DNA from: an uncultured Sphingomonadaceae bacterium
Lineage (GTDB): Bacteria; Pseudomonadota; Alphaproteobacteria; Sphingomonadales; Sphingomonadaceae
Length of the DNA stretch: 64,000 bases
Reading direction: 5' to 3'
Assembly (NCBI GenBank): GCA_937873035.1
Contig: CALMVA010000073.1
Span: 34,540-98,539 of the forward strand
Below are positions 28,100-38,756 of the stretch, piece by piece. Each line of letters begins with the position of its first letter. Within the stretch, counting starts at the first letter, position 1. Below the pieces are notes generated by a model that was given only the letters and a program-made list of their open reading frames with translations, ran no database searches and was not told the DNA's origin. Position numbers and translations under genes: made by a program.

Positions 28100-30668
28100 G
28101 CGCGTAAAGCTGGTCAAGCGCCTCGCGCGGGCTGAGGCCATCGACATCAACGCCCGCCAGCGCATCGCGCAACGGATCGCGCACCTCTTCCACCTTGGTC
28201 GCGGCAAAGAGCGGCAGATCATCGAGCCCCGCCGCCAGCCCGCCCGTCGCATCGCGGCCTGCCTCCAGCTTGTCGAGCACGGCCTTTGCCCGCGCGAGCA
28301 CCTTGGGCGGAAGCCCCGCGAGCCGGGCGACCGCAATGCCATAGCTGCGGTCTGCCGGGCCGCTCCCCAGTTCATGCAGCAGCACCAGATCGCCACGATA
28401 TTCGCGCGCGCGGACATGATGGAGCGAGAGCGCGGGCAGCTTTTCAGCCAAGCGCGTCAGCTCATGATAATGGGTGGCGAACAGGCAGCGGCAGCGGTTG
28501 ACCTCATGCACCGCCTCCACCACGGCCCAGGCGATCGCCAGCCCGTCATAGGTGGAGGTGCCGCGCCCGACTTCATCGAGGATGATGAAGCTGCGTTGGG
28601 TCGCCTGCGAGAGGATGGCCGCCGTCTCGACCATTTCGACCATGAAGGTGGATCGGCCCCGCGCCAGATTGTCCGACGCGCCAACGCGGCTGAAGAGGCG
28701 GTCCACCAGACCGATCGTGGCGGTGGACGCGGGCACATAGCAGCCCGCCTGCGCCATCACCGCGATCAGCGCGTTCTGCCGCAAGAAGGTGGATTTACCC
28801 CCCATATTGGGGCCTGTCACCAGCCACAGCCGTGAATTGGGCACGAGCGCGCAATCATTGGCGACGAAACGCTCGCCCGATTTGGCGACGGCGGCTTCGA
28901 CAACGGGATGACGGCCACCAGTGATCTCGAAGCGCGCATCGGGCGCAAAGGCTGGGCGCGCCCAGCCCCCCTCGATGGCGCGTTCGGCAAGCGCGGAGGC
29001 CACATCGAAACGAGCAAGCGCATCCGCTGTCGCTGCAATCTCGCGCGCGCGGGCGAGCGCAAGGCCCGTCAATTCTTCCAGATGCCCCGCTTCGGCGGCA
29101 AGCGCGTGTGCACCGGCCTGCGTGACCTTGATTGCCAGATCGTGCAATTCCGGCGCGTTGAAGCGGACGACGCCCGCCAGCGTCTGCCGGTGGGTGAAGC
29201 CCGACTCCGCCGCCATCAGCGGATCGGCATTTTTGGCCGAGACTTCGATGTGATAGCCGAGCACATTGTTGTGCTTGATCTTGAGGCCCGAAATGCCCGT
29301 CTGGTCGCGGTAGCGCGCTTCGAGCATCGCCATCGCACGCCGCCCGTCTCCCCCCATCGAGCGCAGTTCATCAAGCGCCGCATCATAGCCTTCGGCAATA
29401 TAGCCGCCCTGACCTGCATCGAGCGGCGGATTGGAAACGATGGCGCGCGCCAGAAGGTCCACCAGTTCGCCATGCCCGTCGAGCAAGGGCAGAAGCACGG
29501 CCATGAGCGGCGGAACATCGCCCCCGCGCGCCAGCCGCTCGCGCAGCATCCGCGCTTCATTGAGGCCATCGCGCAGCATCCCCAGATCGCGCGGGCCGCT
29601 ACGACCTGCGGCAAGCCGCCCTAGCGCGCGGCCAATATCGGGCAGCGCGCGCAGATTGGCGCGCATGGCCTCACGCGCGCTGCCGGTATCGGCAAACCAT
29701 GAAACGAGATCGAGCCGATCCTCAATCGCGCGCACATCCATGAGCGGGGCTGAAATATCCGCCGCAAGCAGCCGCGCGCCAGCACCCGTCACGGTGCGGT
29801 CGATGACGTCAAGCAGGCTGCCCGCGCGGGTACCGCCGCTCGCGCGGACAAGCTCCAAACTCTCACGCGTTGCCGCGTCGATGAGCATATGGTCGCTCGC
29901 CTCCAGCCGAACGGGCGGCGCAAGAAATGGCAGCGCGCCCTTGCCGACATGATCGAGATAAGCGAGCAATCCGCCACAAGCCGCAAGCTCGGCCTTGCTG
30001 AATTGACCAAAGCCATCGAGCGTCGCCACGCCGAATTGCGCCTTTAGCCGCCGCTCGCCATCGCCCGCCAGAAACTCGCTTCTGGGCCGCTGCGTGCCAT
30101 CAAACCCCGCGCCTTCGGGCGACACGATTTCGGAAGGTCCCAGCCGGGCAAGCTCCGCATTGACGCCGTGCACCGGCGTTTGGCACGTCTCGAAGCGGCC
30201 GGTGGAAATGTCGGTCGCGGCAATGCCCACCTCATCGCCCACCGGGGCCAGCGCCACCAGCCAGTTGGCGCTACGCGATTCGAGCAGCGCCTCTTCGGTC
30301 AGCGTGCCTGCGGTGACGACGCGGACGATGCCGCGCGCCACGATGGATTTTGATCCGCGCGCCTTGGCCGCCGCCGGAGACTCGGTCTGTTCGGCAATGG
30401 CGACGCGAAAGCCCGCCTTGATGAGCCGCGCCAGATAGCCTTCCGCCGCATGGACCGGGACACCGCACATCGGCACCGGCTGGCCCGCGTGCTCCCCGCG
30501 CGCGGTGAGCGCGATGTCGAGCGCCTGCGCCGCCGCCTTCGCATCGTCGAAGAACAACTCAAAAAAGTCGCCCATCCGGTAGAAGAGCAGGCAATCGCCC
30601 GCCTCTTCCTTGAGCGCCAGATACTGCACCATCATCGGTGTTGCGCCCGCAAGCGCTGCCTGTGACAT
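28068..30668 (-). CDS. mutS: DNA mismatch repair protein MutS
   Basis: An 866-residue mismatch-recognition ATPase. The mismatch-binding motif is in [15 protein letters not shown] (F-x-E as FFE). The ABC-type ATPase contains Walker [15 protein letters not shown], followed by [20 protein letters not shown], Walker [18 protein letters not shown] and [11 protein letters not shown]. The C-terminal helix-turn-helix and tail reach [12 protein letters not shown]. The open frame extends to 30758, but [17 protein letters not shown] at 30668 matches the family start. mutL is not in the window. Confidence 0.97.
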   Translation of the reverse strand: MSQAALAGATPMMVQYLALKEEAGDCLLFYRMGDFFELFFDDAKAAAQALDIALTARGEHAGQPVPMCGVPVHAAEGYLARLIKAGFRVAIAEQTESPAAAKARGSKSIVARGIVRVVTAGTLTEEALLESRSANWLVALAPVGDEVGIAATDISTGRFETCQTPVHGVNAELARLGPSEIVSPEGAGFDGTQRPRSEFLAGDGERRLKAQFGVATLDGFGQFSKAELAACGGLLAYLDHVGKGALPFLAPPVRLEASDHMLIDAATRESLELVRASGGTRAGSLLDVIDRTVTGAGARLLAADISAPLMDVRAIEDRLDLVSWFADTGSAREAMRANLRALPDIGRALGRLAAGRSGPRDLGMLRDGLNEARMLRERLARGGDVPPLMAVLLPLLDGHGELVDLLARAIVSNPPLDAGQGGYIAEGYDAALDELRSMGGDGRRAMAMLEARYRDQTGISGLKIKHNNVLGYHIEVSAKNADPLMAAESGFTHRQTLAGVVRFNAPELHDLAIKVTQAGAHALAAEAGHLEELTGLALARAREIAATADALARFDVASALAERAIEGGWARPAFAPDARFEITGGRHPVVEAAVAKSGERFVANDCALVPNSRLWLVTGPNMGGKSTFLRQNALIAVMAQAGCYVPASTATIGLVDRLFSRVGASDNLARGRSTFMVEMVETAAILSQATQRSFIILDEVGRGTSTYDGLAIAWAVVEAVHEVNRCRCLFATHYHELTRLAEKLPALSLHHVRAREYRGDLVLLHELGSGPADRSYGIAVARLAGLPPKVLARAKAVLDKLEAGRDATGGLAAGLDDLPLFAATKVEEVRDPLRDALAGVDVDGLSPREALDQLYALKRLLMENKG

Positions 30669-30777
30669 GGATGTTGCGATAGCGCTTTCACCAATAGGTG
30701 CAATCCCGGCTTCCCGTTCCGGCAAGATCGGCCTAAGCGCCTGTGGAGAAGACGGCATCAGAAAGGAAAATGGGACG

Positions 30778-33039
30778 ATGAGCGACGCGAAGATACAGTT
30801 TTCGGATCGCGAGGCGCTCTATTACCATTCCACCGGCCGCCCCGGCAAGATCGAGATCATCGCTTCCAAGCCGATGGCGACGCAGCGCGACCTGAGCCTT
30901 GCCTATTCGCCGGGCGTTGCCGTGCCGGTTCAGGCCATCGCCGATGATCCCGCAACCGCCTATGATTATACCGCCAAGGGCAATCTCGTGGCGGTCATCT
31001 CGAACGGCACCGCGATTCTGGGCATGGGCAATCTCGGCGCGCTCGCCTCCAAGCCCGTGATGGAAGGCAAGGCCGTGCTCTTCAAGCGCTTCGCCGATGT
31101 CGACTCGATCGACATCGAACTCGCCACCGAAGACCCCGAAGCCTTTATCAACGCCGTCGCGCTGATGGAGCCGAGCTTTGGCGGCATCAACCTTGAAGAT
31201 ATTGCCGCCCCTGAATGTTTCATCATCGAGCAGGCGCTGAAAGAGCGTATGAACATCCCCGTGATGCATGATGACCAGCACGGCACCGCGATCATCGCGG
31301 CAGCCGGCCTCATCAATGCACTGCATTTGACCGGCCGCGATGCGAAGGACGCGCGCGTCGTCGTCAACGGCGCGGGCGCGTCGGCAATCGCCTGCACCGA
31401 ACTCATCAAGGCGGTCGGCGTGCCGCACGATCACGTCATCATGTGCGATTCCAAGGGCGTCATCTATCAGGGCCGCACCGAAGGCATGAACCAGTGGAAG
31501 TCGGCGCACGCCGTCGTGACCGACCGGCGCACCCTCGCCGAGGCACTGAACGGCGCCGATGTGTTCCTTGGCCTTTCGGTCAAGGACGCGATGACACCCG
31601 ACATGGTCCGCTCGATGGCGGCCAATCCGATCATCTTTGCAATGGCGAACCCTGATCCTGAAATCACGCCGCCCGCCGCCAAGGCCGTGCGCCCCGACGC
31701 TATCGTCGCCACGGGCCGTTCGGACTACCCCAATCAGGTCAATAATGTGCTGGGCTTCCCCTTCATCTTCCGCGGCGCGCTCGATGTGCGCGCAACCGCG
31801 ATCAACGAAGAGATGAAGATTGCCGCCGCCCGCTCACTCGCAGAACTCGCGCGCCAGCAGGTGCCCGAAGAAGTGGCGGCAGCCTATGGCGGCGCCACCC
31901 CGTCCTTCGGGCCGGATTATATCATTCCAGCACCTTTCGATCCGCGGCTGATGGAAATCGTGCCCGCCGCAGTCGCGCAAGCGGCGATGGATTCGGGTGT
32001 TGCGACGCGGCCCATTCTCGACATGGCGGACTATCGCAACAGCCTGCGCGCGCGCATGAACCCGACGACCTCGGTGCTCACCATGGCGTATGAAAATGCC
32101 CGCGCACACCCCAAGCGCGTCGTCTTTGCCGAAGCCGAAGAAGAGGTTGTGCTGCGCGCAGCGATCGCCTTCCGCGATGGCGGCTGTGGCACGCCCGTGC
32201 TTGTCGGGCGCGACAATGTGCGCGAAAAGCTGGCCGCGCTTGGCGTTGAAGATCCCGACAGCTTCGAGATTCACAACAGCCGCAATTCGCCGCTCGTCCC
32301 CAAGATGGTTGATATGCTTTATGAGCGCCAGCAGCGTCGCGGCTTCCTGCGCCGTGAATGTGAGCGGCTCGTCAATCAGGATCGCAACGTCTTTTCGTCG
32401 CTGCTCCTCAAGCTCGGCGAGGCCGATGCCATGATTACCGGCGTGACGCGCAGCTTTGCGCAGACGATGCGCGAAGTGCGCCGCGTGCTCGATCCGGCAG
32501 AAGGCAAGACGCCCTTTGGCATCCACATTCTCGTCGGCCAGCACCACACGGTCTTCATGGCGGATACGACCGTCAACGAACGCCCAAGTTCGGAAGAGCT
32601 GGCGCATATTGCCGAAACGACCGCCGCCGTCGCGCGTCGCATGGGCCATGAGCCGCGTGTCGCCTTCCTCTCCTACTCCACCTTCGGCAACCCGCCGGGC
32701 AACTGGCTGGAGCCGATCCGCGAGGCCGTGGCGATTCTCGACGCGCGCGGCGTGAGCTTTGAATATGAAGGTGAAATGGCGCCCGACGTTGCGCTCAACC
32801 CCAAGCTGGCGGCGGCCTATCCGTTCAGCCGCCTGTCGGGGCCTGCAAACGTGCTGGTGATGCCGGGCCTGCAATCGGCCAACCTCTCGGCCAAGCTGCT
32901 GCGCGAACTGGGCGGCGATTCGATGATCGGCCCGATGCTCGTTGGCATGGAAAAGCCAGTTCAGGTCGCGCCGATGGTGTCCACCGCATCAGAACTCGTC
33001 ACGCTCGCCGTGCTGGCGGCCAGCGGCATCGCGAAATAG
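30778..33039 (+). CDS. maeB: NADP-dependent malic enzyme (MaeB, with phosphotransacetylase-like domain)
   Basis: A 753-residue hybrid. Residues 1-430 are malic enzyme: [52 protein letters not shown] and [18 protein letters not shown] (NADP fold). Residues 430-753 resemble phosphate acetyltransferase ([30 protein letters not shown]), usually a regulatory domain binding acetyl-CoA. It converts malate to pyruvate with NADPH. Translation starts at ATG 30778, 109 bp from the divergent mutS ATG. Confidence 0.96.
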   Translation: MSDAKIQFSDREALYYHSTGRPGKIEIIASKPMATQRDLSLAYSPGVAVPVQAIADDPATAYDYTAKGNLVAVISNGTAILGMGNLGALASKPVMEGKAVLFKRFADVDSIDIELATEDPEAFINAVALMEPSFGGINLEDIAAPECFIIEQALKERMNIPVMHDDQHGTAIIAAAGLINALHLTGRDAKDARVVVNGAGASAIACTELIKAVGVPHDHVIMCDSKGVIYQGRTEGMNQWKSAHAVVTDRRTLAEALNGADVFLGLSVKDAMTPDMVRSMAANPIIFAMANPDPEITPPAAKAVRPDAIVATGRSDYPNQVNNVLGFPFIFRGALDVRATAINEEMKIAAARSLAELARQQVPEEVAAAYGGATPSFGPDYIIPAPFDPRLMEIVPAAVAQAAMDSGVATRPILDMADYRNSLRARMNPTTSVLTMAYENARAHPKRVVFAEAEEEVVLRAAIAFRDGGCGTPVLVGRDNVREKLAALGVEDPDSFEIHNSRNSPLVPKMVDMLYERQQRRGFLRRECERLVNQDRNVFSSLLLKLGEADAMITGVTRSFAQTMREVRRVLDPAEGKTPFGIHILVGQHHTVFMADTTVNERPSSEELAHIAETTAAVARRMGHEPRVAFLSYSTFGNPPGNWLEPIREAVAILDARGVSFEYEGEMAPDVALNPKLAAAYPFSRLSGPANVLVMPGLQSANLSAKLLRELGGDSMIGPMLVGMEKPVQVAPMVSTASELVTLAVLAASGIAK

Positions 33040-33048
33040 GGCAACGGC

Positions 33049-33071
33049 CAGCCCAGGGCTTCACTGGGCTG
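33049..33071 (+). terminator. Hairpin after maeB (weak terminator candidate)
   Basis: CAGCCCAG, a 7-base loop, CTGGGCTG, starting 10 bp after the maeB stop. No T tract follows, so it may only be an RNA-stabilising hairpin. Confidence 0.35.
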
Positions 33072-33082
33072 AGCACAAAATG

Positions 33083-33196
33083 CCGTTCGGGCTGAGCTTG
33101 TCGAAGCCCTGTTCTTCTACTGTGCTGAACAGGTGGAGAGCAGCCGTTGATGCTCCGCATCGCCTTCGGCCCCGACAGGCTCAGGGCAAGCGGTGA
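33083..33196. repeat. Paired inverted REP/BIME-like repeat
   Basis: Two related units face each other: GGGCTGAGCTTGTCGAAG (33089-33106, plus strand) and, on the minus strand, CCCTGAGCCTGTCGGGG (33187-33171). They share the CTGAGCnTGTCG core. This kind of element is widespread between genes of high-GC proteobacteria and often gives spurious peptides such as PFGLSLSKP. It fills most of the 207-bp gap between convergent maeB and bamE. Confidence 0.7.
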
Positions 33197-33246
33197 GGCG
33201 TTGTAGCCCGTTCTTGACGGGCCATCTTCAACTGGCTTTGTCAGCC

Positions 33247-33717
33247 TCAGTTCGGGTTGTCGGCGCTGCCGCCATCGGCACCAACGGCACCGACCTGACC
33301 GATATTGCCGAACAGCTCTTCAAAGAAGCCGCGATTGCGACCGAGCGTCTCGGTCTTCTTGCTGGTCGGGTTGACGCGCGCCACCTGCTCCATGCCGCGA
33401 CGGTCGACCGCAACGACATTGCCCGCCGTGTCAAAACGGACGCGCAGCACGAGCTGCCTTGAGGGCTGCGGCACGTTGAACGCATATTGGCGCGTGTCGC
33501 GCGCAAGATAATAATAATCCTGCTCGCCAAACTGGCTCACCCAGGTCGGGCGGCCCAGCGTCTTTTCCACCGAATCGCGATTGTCCACGCCCGGCTGGAC
33601 CGCATCGACCAGCGACATATCGGCAATATAGCCCTGGTGCGTGGTGATGCGCGTGCACGCCGTGGTCGACATCGCGGCGGCCGCGAGCGCCAGGGCTGTT
33701 ACGAGTTTCCGGTTCAT
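33247..33717 (-). CDS. bamE: Outer-membrane assembly lipoprotein BamE (SmpA/OmlA)
   Basis: A 156-residue lipoprotein. MNRKLVTALALAAAAMSTTAC is the signal with lipobox TAC. The BamE core is IADMSLVDAVQPGVDNRDSVEKTLGRPTWVSQFGEQDYYYLA followed by LVLRVRFDTAGNVVAVD. BamE is part of the Bam complex that inserts outer-membrane barrels. An AAAGG lies 9 nt before ATG 33717. It is divergent from the bc1-chaperone gene, a neighbourhood common in alphaproteobacteria. Confidence 0.93.
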   Translation of the reverse strand: MNRKLVTALALAAAAMSTTACTRITTHQGYIADMSLVDAVQPGVDNRDSVEKTLGRPTWVSQFGEQDYYYLARDTRQYAFNVPQPSRQLVLRVRFDTAGNVVAVDRRGMEQVARVNPTSKKTETLGRNRGFFEELFGNIGQVGAVGADGGSADNPN

Positions 33718-33819
33718 GCACGACGACCTTTCCATTACGCGAGCTGACCCCTTGCTGAACGGGCCGGAACCCCCAATATGCCGGGCGGTCGAGAACAACA
33801 AGCCGGTTGGGATAAATGG

Positions 33820-34341
33820 ATGGCGCTAAAACTGCTTAAGAGACTCTTTGCCCGTGACGAGGGGCGCGCCGCACTTGCGCCGCTTTATGCCGCACTCGTG
33901 GCAGAGGCGCGCACCCCCATCTGGTATCTTGATGGCAAGGTTGCCGATACGATTGACGGGCGATTCGAAATGGTCTCCGCGCTCACCGCACTCGCCATCC
34001 TGCGGCTCGATGCCGAGGGAGAGCCCGGAAAGCTGCCTTCGGTGCTGCTCACCGAGACGTTTGTCGACGATATGGACGGACAATTGCGGCAAGAGGGCGT
34101 AGGCGACATCGTGGTCGGCAAGCATATCGGCAAGATGATGGCGGCACTTGGCGGGCGGATCGAAGCCTATGGCGCAGGGCTGAATGGTGGTGATCTGGAG
34201 AGCGCGCTGGTGCGCAACCTTTACCGCACCGAACATCCCGGAGAAGCGGCGCTTGGCTTTACAGCACAGCGCCTCAACGCTTTCTGGATGCGATTGCGCG
34301 GCCTGCCGCTCGATGCGCTGCTTGCAGGCAAACTCGCATGA
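33820..34341 (+). CDS. Ubiquinol-cytochrome c chaperone family protein
   Basis: A 173-residue protein (MALKLLKRLFARDEGRAALAPLYAALVAEAR...) with the pattern RFEMVSALTALAILRL, LTETFVDDMDGQLRQEGVGDIVVGKHIGKMMAALGGRIEAY. This is the CBP3/UQCC1-type family that assists assembly of the cytochrome bc1 complex. ATG 33820 is preferred over an upstream in-frame ATG at 33778. The stop overlaps the DUF177 start (ATGA), a conserved pairing in alphaproteobacteria. Confidence 0.9.
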   Translation: MALKLLKRLFARDEGRAALAPLYAALVAEARTPIWYLDGKVADTIDGRFEMVSALTALAILRLDAEGEPGKLPSVLLTETFVDDMDGQLRQEGVGDIVVGKHIGKMMAALGGRIEAYGAGLNGGDLESALVRNLYRTEHPGEAALGFTAQRLNAFWMRLRGLPLDALLAGKLA

Positions 34342-34856
34342 CGCCTGAATTTTCACGCCCCCAGCGGCTCGATGCACTTGGCCAGGGCAAACCCATTATG
34401 CTGACGGCCACGCCGGAAGAATGTGCCGCCCTTGCAAGGCGCTTCGATCTTCACGCCATTGATGCGCTGGACGCCGAAGCAACGCTGACGCCGGGTGCCG
34501 CCGCCATCGACGCCAAGGGCCGGTTGCACGCATCTGTCGTCCAGTCCTGCGTCGTGACGGGGGAGCCGGTGCCCGCGCGCATTGACCTGCCCTTCATGAT
34601 CCGCTTCGTCGCCGCCGATGCAGCTCCCGAAGGCGATGAGATCGAGCTGAGCGCCGATGATTGCGACGTGATGGAGCATGACGGGCAGGTGATCGACCTT
34701 GGCGAAGCGGTGGCGCAGACGCTGCTGCTGGCGCTTGATCCCTATCCGCGCAGCCCCAATGCCGAGGCGCGGCTCAAGGAAGCAGGCGTTCTGTCCGAAG
34801 GTGAGGCTGGCCCCTTTGGCGCGCTCGCCGCGCTCAGGGACAAGCTGAAGGGCTGA
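34338..34856 (+). CDS. DUF177 / YceD family protein
   Basis: A 172-residue protein with the YceD core KGRLHASVVQSCVVTGEPVPARIDLPFMIRF followed by VIDLGEAVAQTLLLALDPYPRSP. YceD proteins act around 23S rRNA maturation/accumulation in other bacteria. In many genomes the gene precedes rpmF-plsX; here the next gene is convergent metW, so that link is missing. It is coupled to the preceding chaperone gene by ATGA. Confidence 0.9.
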   Translation: MTPEFSRPQRLDALGQGKPIMLTATPEECAALARRFDLHAIDALDAEATLTPGAAAIDAKGRLHASVVQSCVVTGEPVPARIDLPFMIRFVAADAAPEGDEIELSADDCDVMEHDGQVIDLGEAVAQTLLLALDPYPRSPNAEARLKEAGVLSEGEAGPFGALAALRDKLKG

Positions 34857-34925
34857 CGCTCCTTCCCACTCGCCGCGCTGAACTTGGTTCAGCCTCTGCG
34901 GCCCTGCGCGAACCCTGTTTGCTTG

Positions 34926-35516
34926 CTAACGCGAGAGCAAGAACACCGCGTGCTGCGCGCGCAGATTGGCGGCGCCCGCGCTGATGAGCTTTTCGCCGCG
35001 CAAGAACCATTGCCCGTCAATCCGTACGCCGCGCTCGGCAATGAAACTGCGGAAATCGTCAATCGTCACATGGTGGATGTTGGGCGTGTCATACCAGCGA
35101 TCGGGCAATTGCTTGGTGATGGGCATGGTGCCGCCAAACATCAGCGCCCAGCGGATGCGCCATTGCGCGAAATTGGGGAAGGAGACAAAGGCCTGCCGCC
35201 CGATCCGCAACAACTGGTCGAGCACCAGATCAGGCCGCGCGGTCGTCTGGAGCGTTTGCGAGAGAATGGCATAGTCAAACGACGCGTCGGGATAGTCCGA
35301 AAGATCGGTATCGGCGTTGCCCTGAATGACCGAAAGGCCCCGCGCCACGCAGGCCGCGACATTGTCGCGGTTCAGCTCCATGCCACGCGCATCGACCTGC
35401 TTTTCATCGCGCAGTGCCGCCAGCAGCGCGCCATCGCCGCAGCCGACATCGAGCGCGCGGGCACCCGCCTTCACTTCGCGCGCGATGATTGCAAGATCGG
35501 GACGAAGGAGGGTCAT
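34926..35516 (-). CDS. metW: Methionine biosynthesis protein MetW
   Basis: A 196-residue SAM-dependent-methyltransferase fold. Motif I is [15 protein letters not shown], followed by [28 protein letters not shown] and [20 protein letters not shown], the MetW signature. MetW is required for full activity of MetX in many proteobacteria. Its ATG overlaps the metX stop, giving a coupled metXW operon. Confidence 0.95.
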   Translation of the reverse strand: MTLLRPDLAIIAREVKAGARALDVGCGDGALLAALRDEKQVDARGMELNRDNVAACVARGLSVIQGNADTDLSDYPDASFDYAILSQTLQTTARPDLVLDQLLRIGRQAFVSFPNFAQWRIRWALMFGGTMPITKQLPDRWYDTPNIHHVTIDDFRSFIAERGVRIDGQWFLRGEKLISAGAANLRAQHAVFLLSR

Positions 35517-36631
35517 TGTCCGCCTGCCTTCAAAAAGCCGTCCACCACGCGGTTGAGTTCGGGCACGTCGAGCAGGAAACTATCATGCCCGAAAGGCGCT
35601 GAAAGCTCGACAAAGCTGACCGGCGCGCCCGCCGCGTTGAGCGCGTGAACGATGTTTTTGGATTCAGAGGTGGGGTAGAGCCAGTCAGTATCAAAGCTGA
35701 CAAGGCAAAAGCGCGTTCCCGCCCCGCGAAACGCATTGGCGAGATGCCCGCCATGCTCTTCCGCCAGATCGAAATAATCCATCGCGCGCGTGATATAGAG
35801 ATAGGAGTTGGCGTCGAACCTGTCGGTAAAAGTCAGCCCCTGATGGCGCAGATAGCTTTCAACCTGAAAATCGGCATCGAAACCAAAGGTCTTGGCTTGC
35901 CGGTCCTGCAAGCGACGCCCGAACTTCTCGGTCAGCCCCTGTTCCGACAAATAGGTGATATGTGCCGCCATACGGGCAACGGCAAGTCCGGCATCGGGGG
36001 TCTTGCCGTCATGATAATAGTCACCACCGCGCCAATTGGGGTCTGCCATGATCGCCTGTCGCCCGACTTCGTGAAAGGCAATATTCTGCGCGGAATGGCG
36101 CGCGGTTGAGGCGATGACGACAGCCGAGGCAACGCGCGTCGGGTAGGTCGCAGCCCAGGTGAGCGCCTGCATCCCGCCCATCGACCCGCCAACCGCGGCG
36201 TAAAGCCGCCCGATGCCGAGATGATCGAGCAGCATCGCCTGCGCACGCACCATATCGCGGATGGTGATGACGGGAAAGCGCATCGCATAAGGCTGGCCAT
36301 CGGCGGCCAGCGATTCCGGCCCCGAAGAGCCCATGCAGCTGCCGATGACGTTGGGGCAGACGACGAAGAAACGATCCGTATCGACCGGACAGCCGGGGCC
36401 GACCATGCGCGTCCACCAGCCCGGCTTGCCGGTGATCGGGTGGTTCGAGGCGACGTGCTGATCGCCCGTCAGCGCATGGCACAGGAGGATCGCGTTCGAC
36501 GCGTCTGCATTGAGCGTGCCGTAGGTTTCATAGGCGATTTCGACAGGCGCAAGGCTGCCGCCGCCATCAAGCGCCAATGGGCCGGGCAGGGAGACTTTTC
36601 GATTGAGGCCGAAGCGAAGGTCGTCGGACAT
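35513..36631 (-). CDS. metX: Homoserine O-acyltransferase MetX
   Basis: A 372-residue alpha/beta-hydrolase-fold enzyme making O-acyl-homoserine, the entry to methionine synthesis. The nucleophile elbow is [12 protein letters not shown] (Ser150), with Asp316 in FDTDWLYP and His349 in APFGHDSFL. Acetyl versus succinyl specificity cannot be read with certainty. The start at 36631 lies 9 bp from a -10-like CCTAGC, so the mRNA is probably leaderless. No SAM-II-like leader is present upstream. Confidence 0.95.
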   Translation of the reverse strand: MSDDLRFGLNRKVSLPGPLALDGGGSLAPVEIAYETYGTLNADASNAILLCHALTGDQHVASNHPITGKPGWWTRMVGPGCPVDTDRFFVVCPNVIGSCMGSSGPESLAADGQPYAMRFPVITIRDMVRAQAMLLDHLGIGRLYAAVGGSMGGMQALTWAATYPTRVASAVVIASTARHSAQNIAFHEVGRQAIMADPNWRGGDYYHDGKTPDAGLAVARMAAHITYLSEQGLTEKFGRRLQDRQAKTFGFDADFQVESYLRHQGLTFTDRFDANSYLYITRAMDYFDLAEEHGGHLANAFRGAGTRFCLVSFDTDWLYPTSESKNIVHALNAAGAPVSFVELSAPFGHDSFLLDVPELNRVVDGFLKAGGQ

Positions 36632-36640
36632 GATGCGGGG

Positions 36641-36669
36641 GCTAGGGGCGCGAGGGGCGCATTGTCAAC
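36641..36669 (-). promoter_or_regulatory. metX promoter
   Basis: TTGACA (36669-36664), a 17-bp spacer and CCTAGC (36646-36641). The -10 ends 9 bp before the metX ATG, implying a leaderless or nearly leaderless mRNA. Confidence 0.55.
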
Positions 36670-36689
36670 CGGCGCGGGCCTCACGCTGT

Positions 36690-36718
36690 TTGACCGGCCC
36701 CTGGCCGGGGGCTATGGG
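36690..36718 (+). promoter_or_regulatory. hisC promoter
   Basis: TTGACC (36690-36695), a 17-bp spacer and TATGGG (36713-36718). The -10 ends 8 bp before the ATG at 36727, so transcription should begin at or next to the start codon. Confidence 0.55.
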
Positions 36719-36726
36719 CGCAGCCC

Positions 36727-37842
36727 ATGACGACATCAAAACAGACTGCACCCGAACCCAAGCCATGGATCATGGACATAGCGCCCTATGTGCCGGGGAA
36801 ATCGAAGACCGATGATGGCCGCAAGGTCGCCAAGCTTTCGTCCAACGAAAATCCGCTGGGCACAAGCGATGAGGCGCGCGCCGCCTTTGCCCGCCACAGC
36901 CATGACCTCGAACGCTATCCCGATGCAAGCGCGACCGATCTGCGCGAGGCGCTTGCCACCGCCAACGGGCTGGACCCGGCACGCATCATCTACGGCACAG
37001 GCTCTGACGAAGTGCTCCACCTCGCCGCGGGCGCCTTTGCCGGGCCGGGCGATGAAATCATCTATATGCGCTACGGCTTTGCGGTGTACGAAATCGCAAC
37101 GCGGCGCGTGGGCGCGGTGCCCATTATCGTGCCTGACAAGGACTATGCGACCGATGTCGACGCCATTCTCGCCTGCGTGACCACGCGGACGCGCGTCGTC
37201 TTCCTCGCCAATCCCAACAACCCGACCGGCACCTACACGCCGCGCGCCGAGATTGCCCGGCTGCACGCCGCCCTTCCGGCAAATGTGCTGCTCGTGCTCG
37301 ATCAGGCCTATGCCGAATATCTGGCGCCCGAAGAGGATGATGGCGGGCTGGACCTCGCAAAGACCACCGCCAATGTGCTCGTCACGCGCACCTTTTCGAA
37401 GATTTACGGGCTGGCATCCGCCCGCGTCGGCTGGGGCTATGCAGCCCCTGCAATCATCGACGCGCTGCACCGCATCCGCGCGCCTTTCGGCTCATCCATC
37501 GCCGCCTATGACGCCGCGGTCGCCGCCCTTGGCGACACTGATTTTGTCGAAAAGAGCCGCACCCACAACGCCAAGTGGCGCGGCTGGTTTGCCAATGAGA
37601 TCGCCAAGCTGGGCAATGCGGGCCTGCGCGCGGTGCCGAGCAAGGCCAATTTCCAGCTCGTTCTCTTTGAAGGGTCGGTGACGGCGGAAACCGCCTATAA
37701 GGCGCTGATGGACCATGGCTATATCGTCCGCTGGCTGCCCGGTCAGGGGCTGGGCCACGGCCTGCGCATCACCATCGGCACCGAAGAGGAAACGCGCGGG
37801 CTCCTCGCCGCGCTCCGCAAGATCGTGGGGGCAGACGCCTGA
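36727..37842 (+). CDS. hisC: Histidinol-phosphate / aromatic aminotransferase
   Basis: A 371-residue fold-type I PLP enzyme. Typical features: [50 protein letters not shown] and the PLP lysine in [16 protein letters not shown] (Lys225). The family transaminates imidazole-acetol phosphate, and in Zymomonas the corresponding enzyme (hisH, next to tyrC) also acts on aromatic keto acids. Pairing with tyrC here points to both histidine and tyrosine/phenylalanine synthesis. The stop overlaps the tyrC ATG (TGATG). Confidence 0.95.
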   Translation: MTTSKQTAPEPKPWIMDIAPYVPGKSKTDDGRKVAKLSSNENPLGTSDEARAAFARHSHDLERYPDASATDLREALATANGLDPARIIYGTGSDEVLHLAAGAFAGPGDEIIYMRYGFAVYEIATRRVGAVPIIVPDKDYATDVDAILACVTTRTRVVFLANPNNPTGTYTPRAEIARLHAALPANVLLVLDQAYAEYLAPEEDDGGLDLAKTTANVLVTRTFSKIYGLASARVGWGYAAPAIIDALHRIRAPFGSSIAAYDAAVAALGDTDFVEKSRTHNAKWRGWFANEIAKLGNAGLRAVPSKANFQLVLFEGSVTAETAYKALMDHGYIVRWLPGQGLGHGLRITIGTEEETRGLLAALRKIVGADA

Positions 37843-38750
37843 TGCTGCCATTTGCGCGCGTGTCGATCATCGGCCTTGGGCTGATCGGATCATCGGTCGC
37901 GCGCGCGGTGCGTGAGCGGATGCCGGGCGTAGTCCTGTCGGGCTATGACGCCGATACGCAAACGCGCGAAACCGCGAAGGCCTTGAAGCTCGTCGACGAC
38001 ATGGCCGACACGCCGGGCGCCGCCGTGACTGATGCCGAACTCGTCATCCTGTGTATCCCCGTCGGCGCGATGGGGGCGGTGGCCGCAGAACTGAAGGACG
38101 ATCTGCCCGCCGAGGCGATTGTGAGCGATGTCGGATCGTCCAAGGCGAGCGTGCTGGCGGCGCTGCAATCCGCCCTTCCCGGCCATGCGATCATCCCCGC
38201 CCACCCCGTAGCCGGGACCGAGCGAAGCGGGCCGGAGGCGGGCTTTGCCGCACTCTTCCATAATCGCTGGTGCATCGTCACGCCGCCCGAAGGCGCTGAT
38301 GACACCAAGGTGGCGCAGCTTTCCGCCTTTTGGGAGCGGCTGGGCGCCAATGTCGAGATCATGGATGCCCAGCATCATGATCTGGTGCTCGCTGTCACCA
38401 GCCATTTGCCGCACCTGATTGCCTATACCATCGTCGGCACGGCATCCGATCTTGAGTCAGTCACACGCTCGGAAGTCATCAAATATTCGGCAGGCGGCTT
38501 CCGCGATTTCACGCGCATCGCCGCGTCCGACCCGACAATGTGGCGCGACGTGTTCCTGTCCAACAAGGACGCCGTGCTTGAGATGCTCCAGCGTTTCTCG
38601 GAAGACCTGACCGCGCTTCAGCGCGCGATCCGCTGGGGGGATGGCGATGCGCTGTTCGACCTGTTCAGCCGCACGCGCGCCATCCGCCGCAGCATCATCG
38701 AACAGGGGCAGGATGACGACCGCCCCGATTTCGGGCGCGCCGATCACTGA
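37842..38750 (+). CDS. tyrC: Prephenate/cyclohexadienyl dehydrogenase
   Basis: A 302-residue TyrA-type dehydrogenase. The Rossmann motif is SIIGLGLIGSSVARAV, followed by VGSSKASVL, IPAHPVAGTERSGPEAGF (substrate loop), LVLAVTSHLPHLIAYTIV and AGGFRDFTRIAASDPTMWRD. It lacks chorismate-mutase and ACT extensions. It oxidises prephenate or arogenate in tyrosine synthesis. It is co-transcribed with hisC. Confidence 0.93.
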   Translation: MLPFARVSIIGLGLIGSSVARAVRERMPGVVLSGYDADTQTRETAKALKLVDDMADTPGAAVTDAELVILCIPVGAMGAVAAELKDDLPAEAIVSDVGSSKASVLAALQSALPGHAIIPAHPVAGTERSGPEAGFAALFHNRWCIVTPPEGADDTKVAQLSAFWERLGANVEIMDAQHHDLVLAVTSHLPHLIAYTIVGTASDLESVTRSEVIKYSAGGFRDFTRIAASDPTMWRDVFLSNKDAVLEMLQRFSEDLTALQRAIRWGDGDALFDLFSRTRAIRRSIIEQGQDDDRPDFGRADH

Positions 38751-38756
38751 CTTGCG

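Noticed and set aside
33040..33196. Small ORF with PFGLSLSKP after maeB
   Set aside because: This peptide is a known by-product of REP/BIME-type repeats.
36632..36726. SAM riboswitch in the metX leader
   Set aside because: The 95-bp gap has no SAM-II-like conserved segments, and the promoter lies so close to the ATG that no leader is expected.
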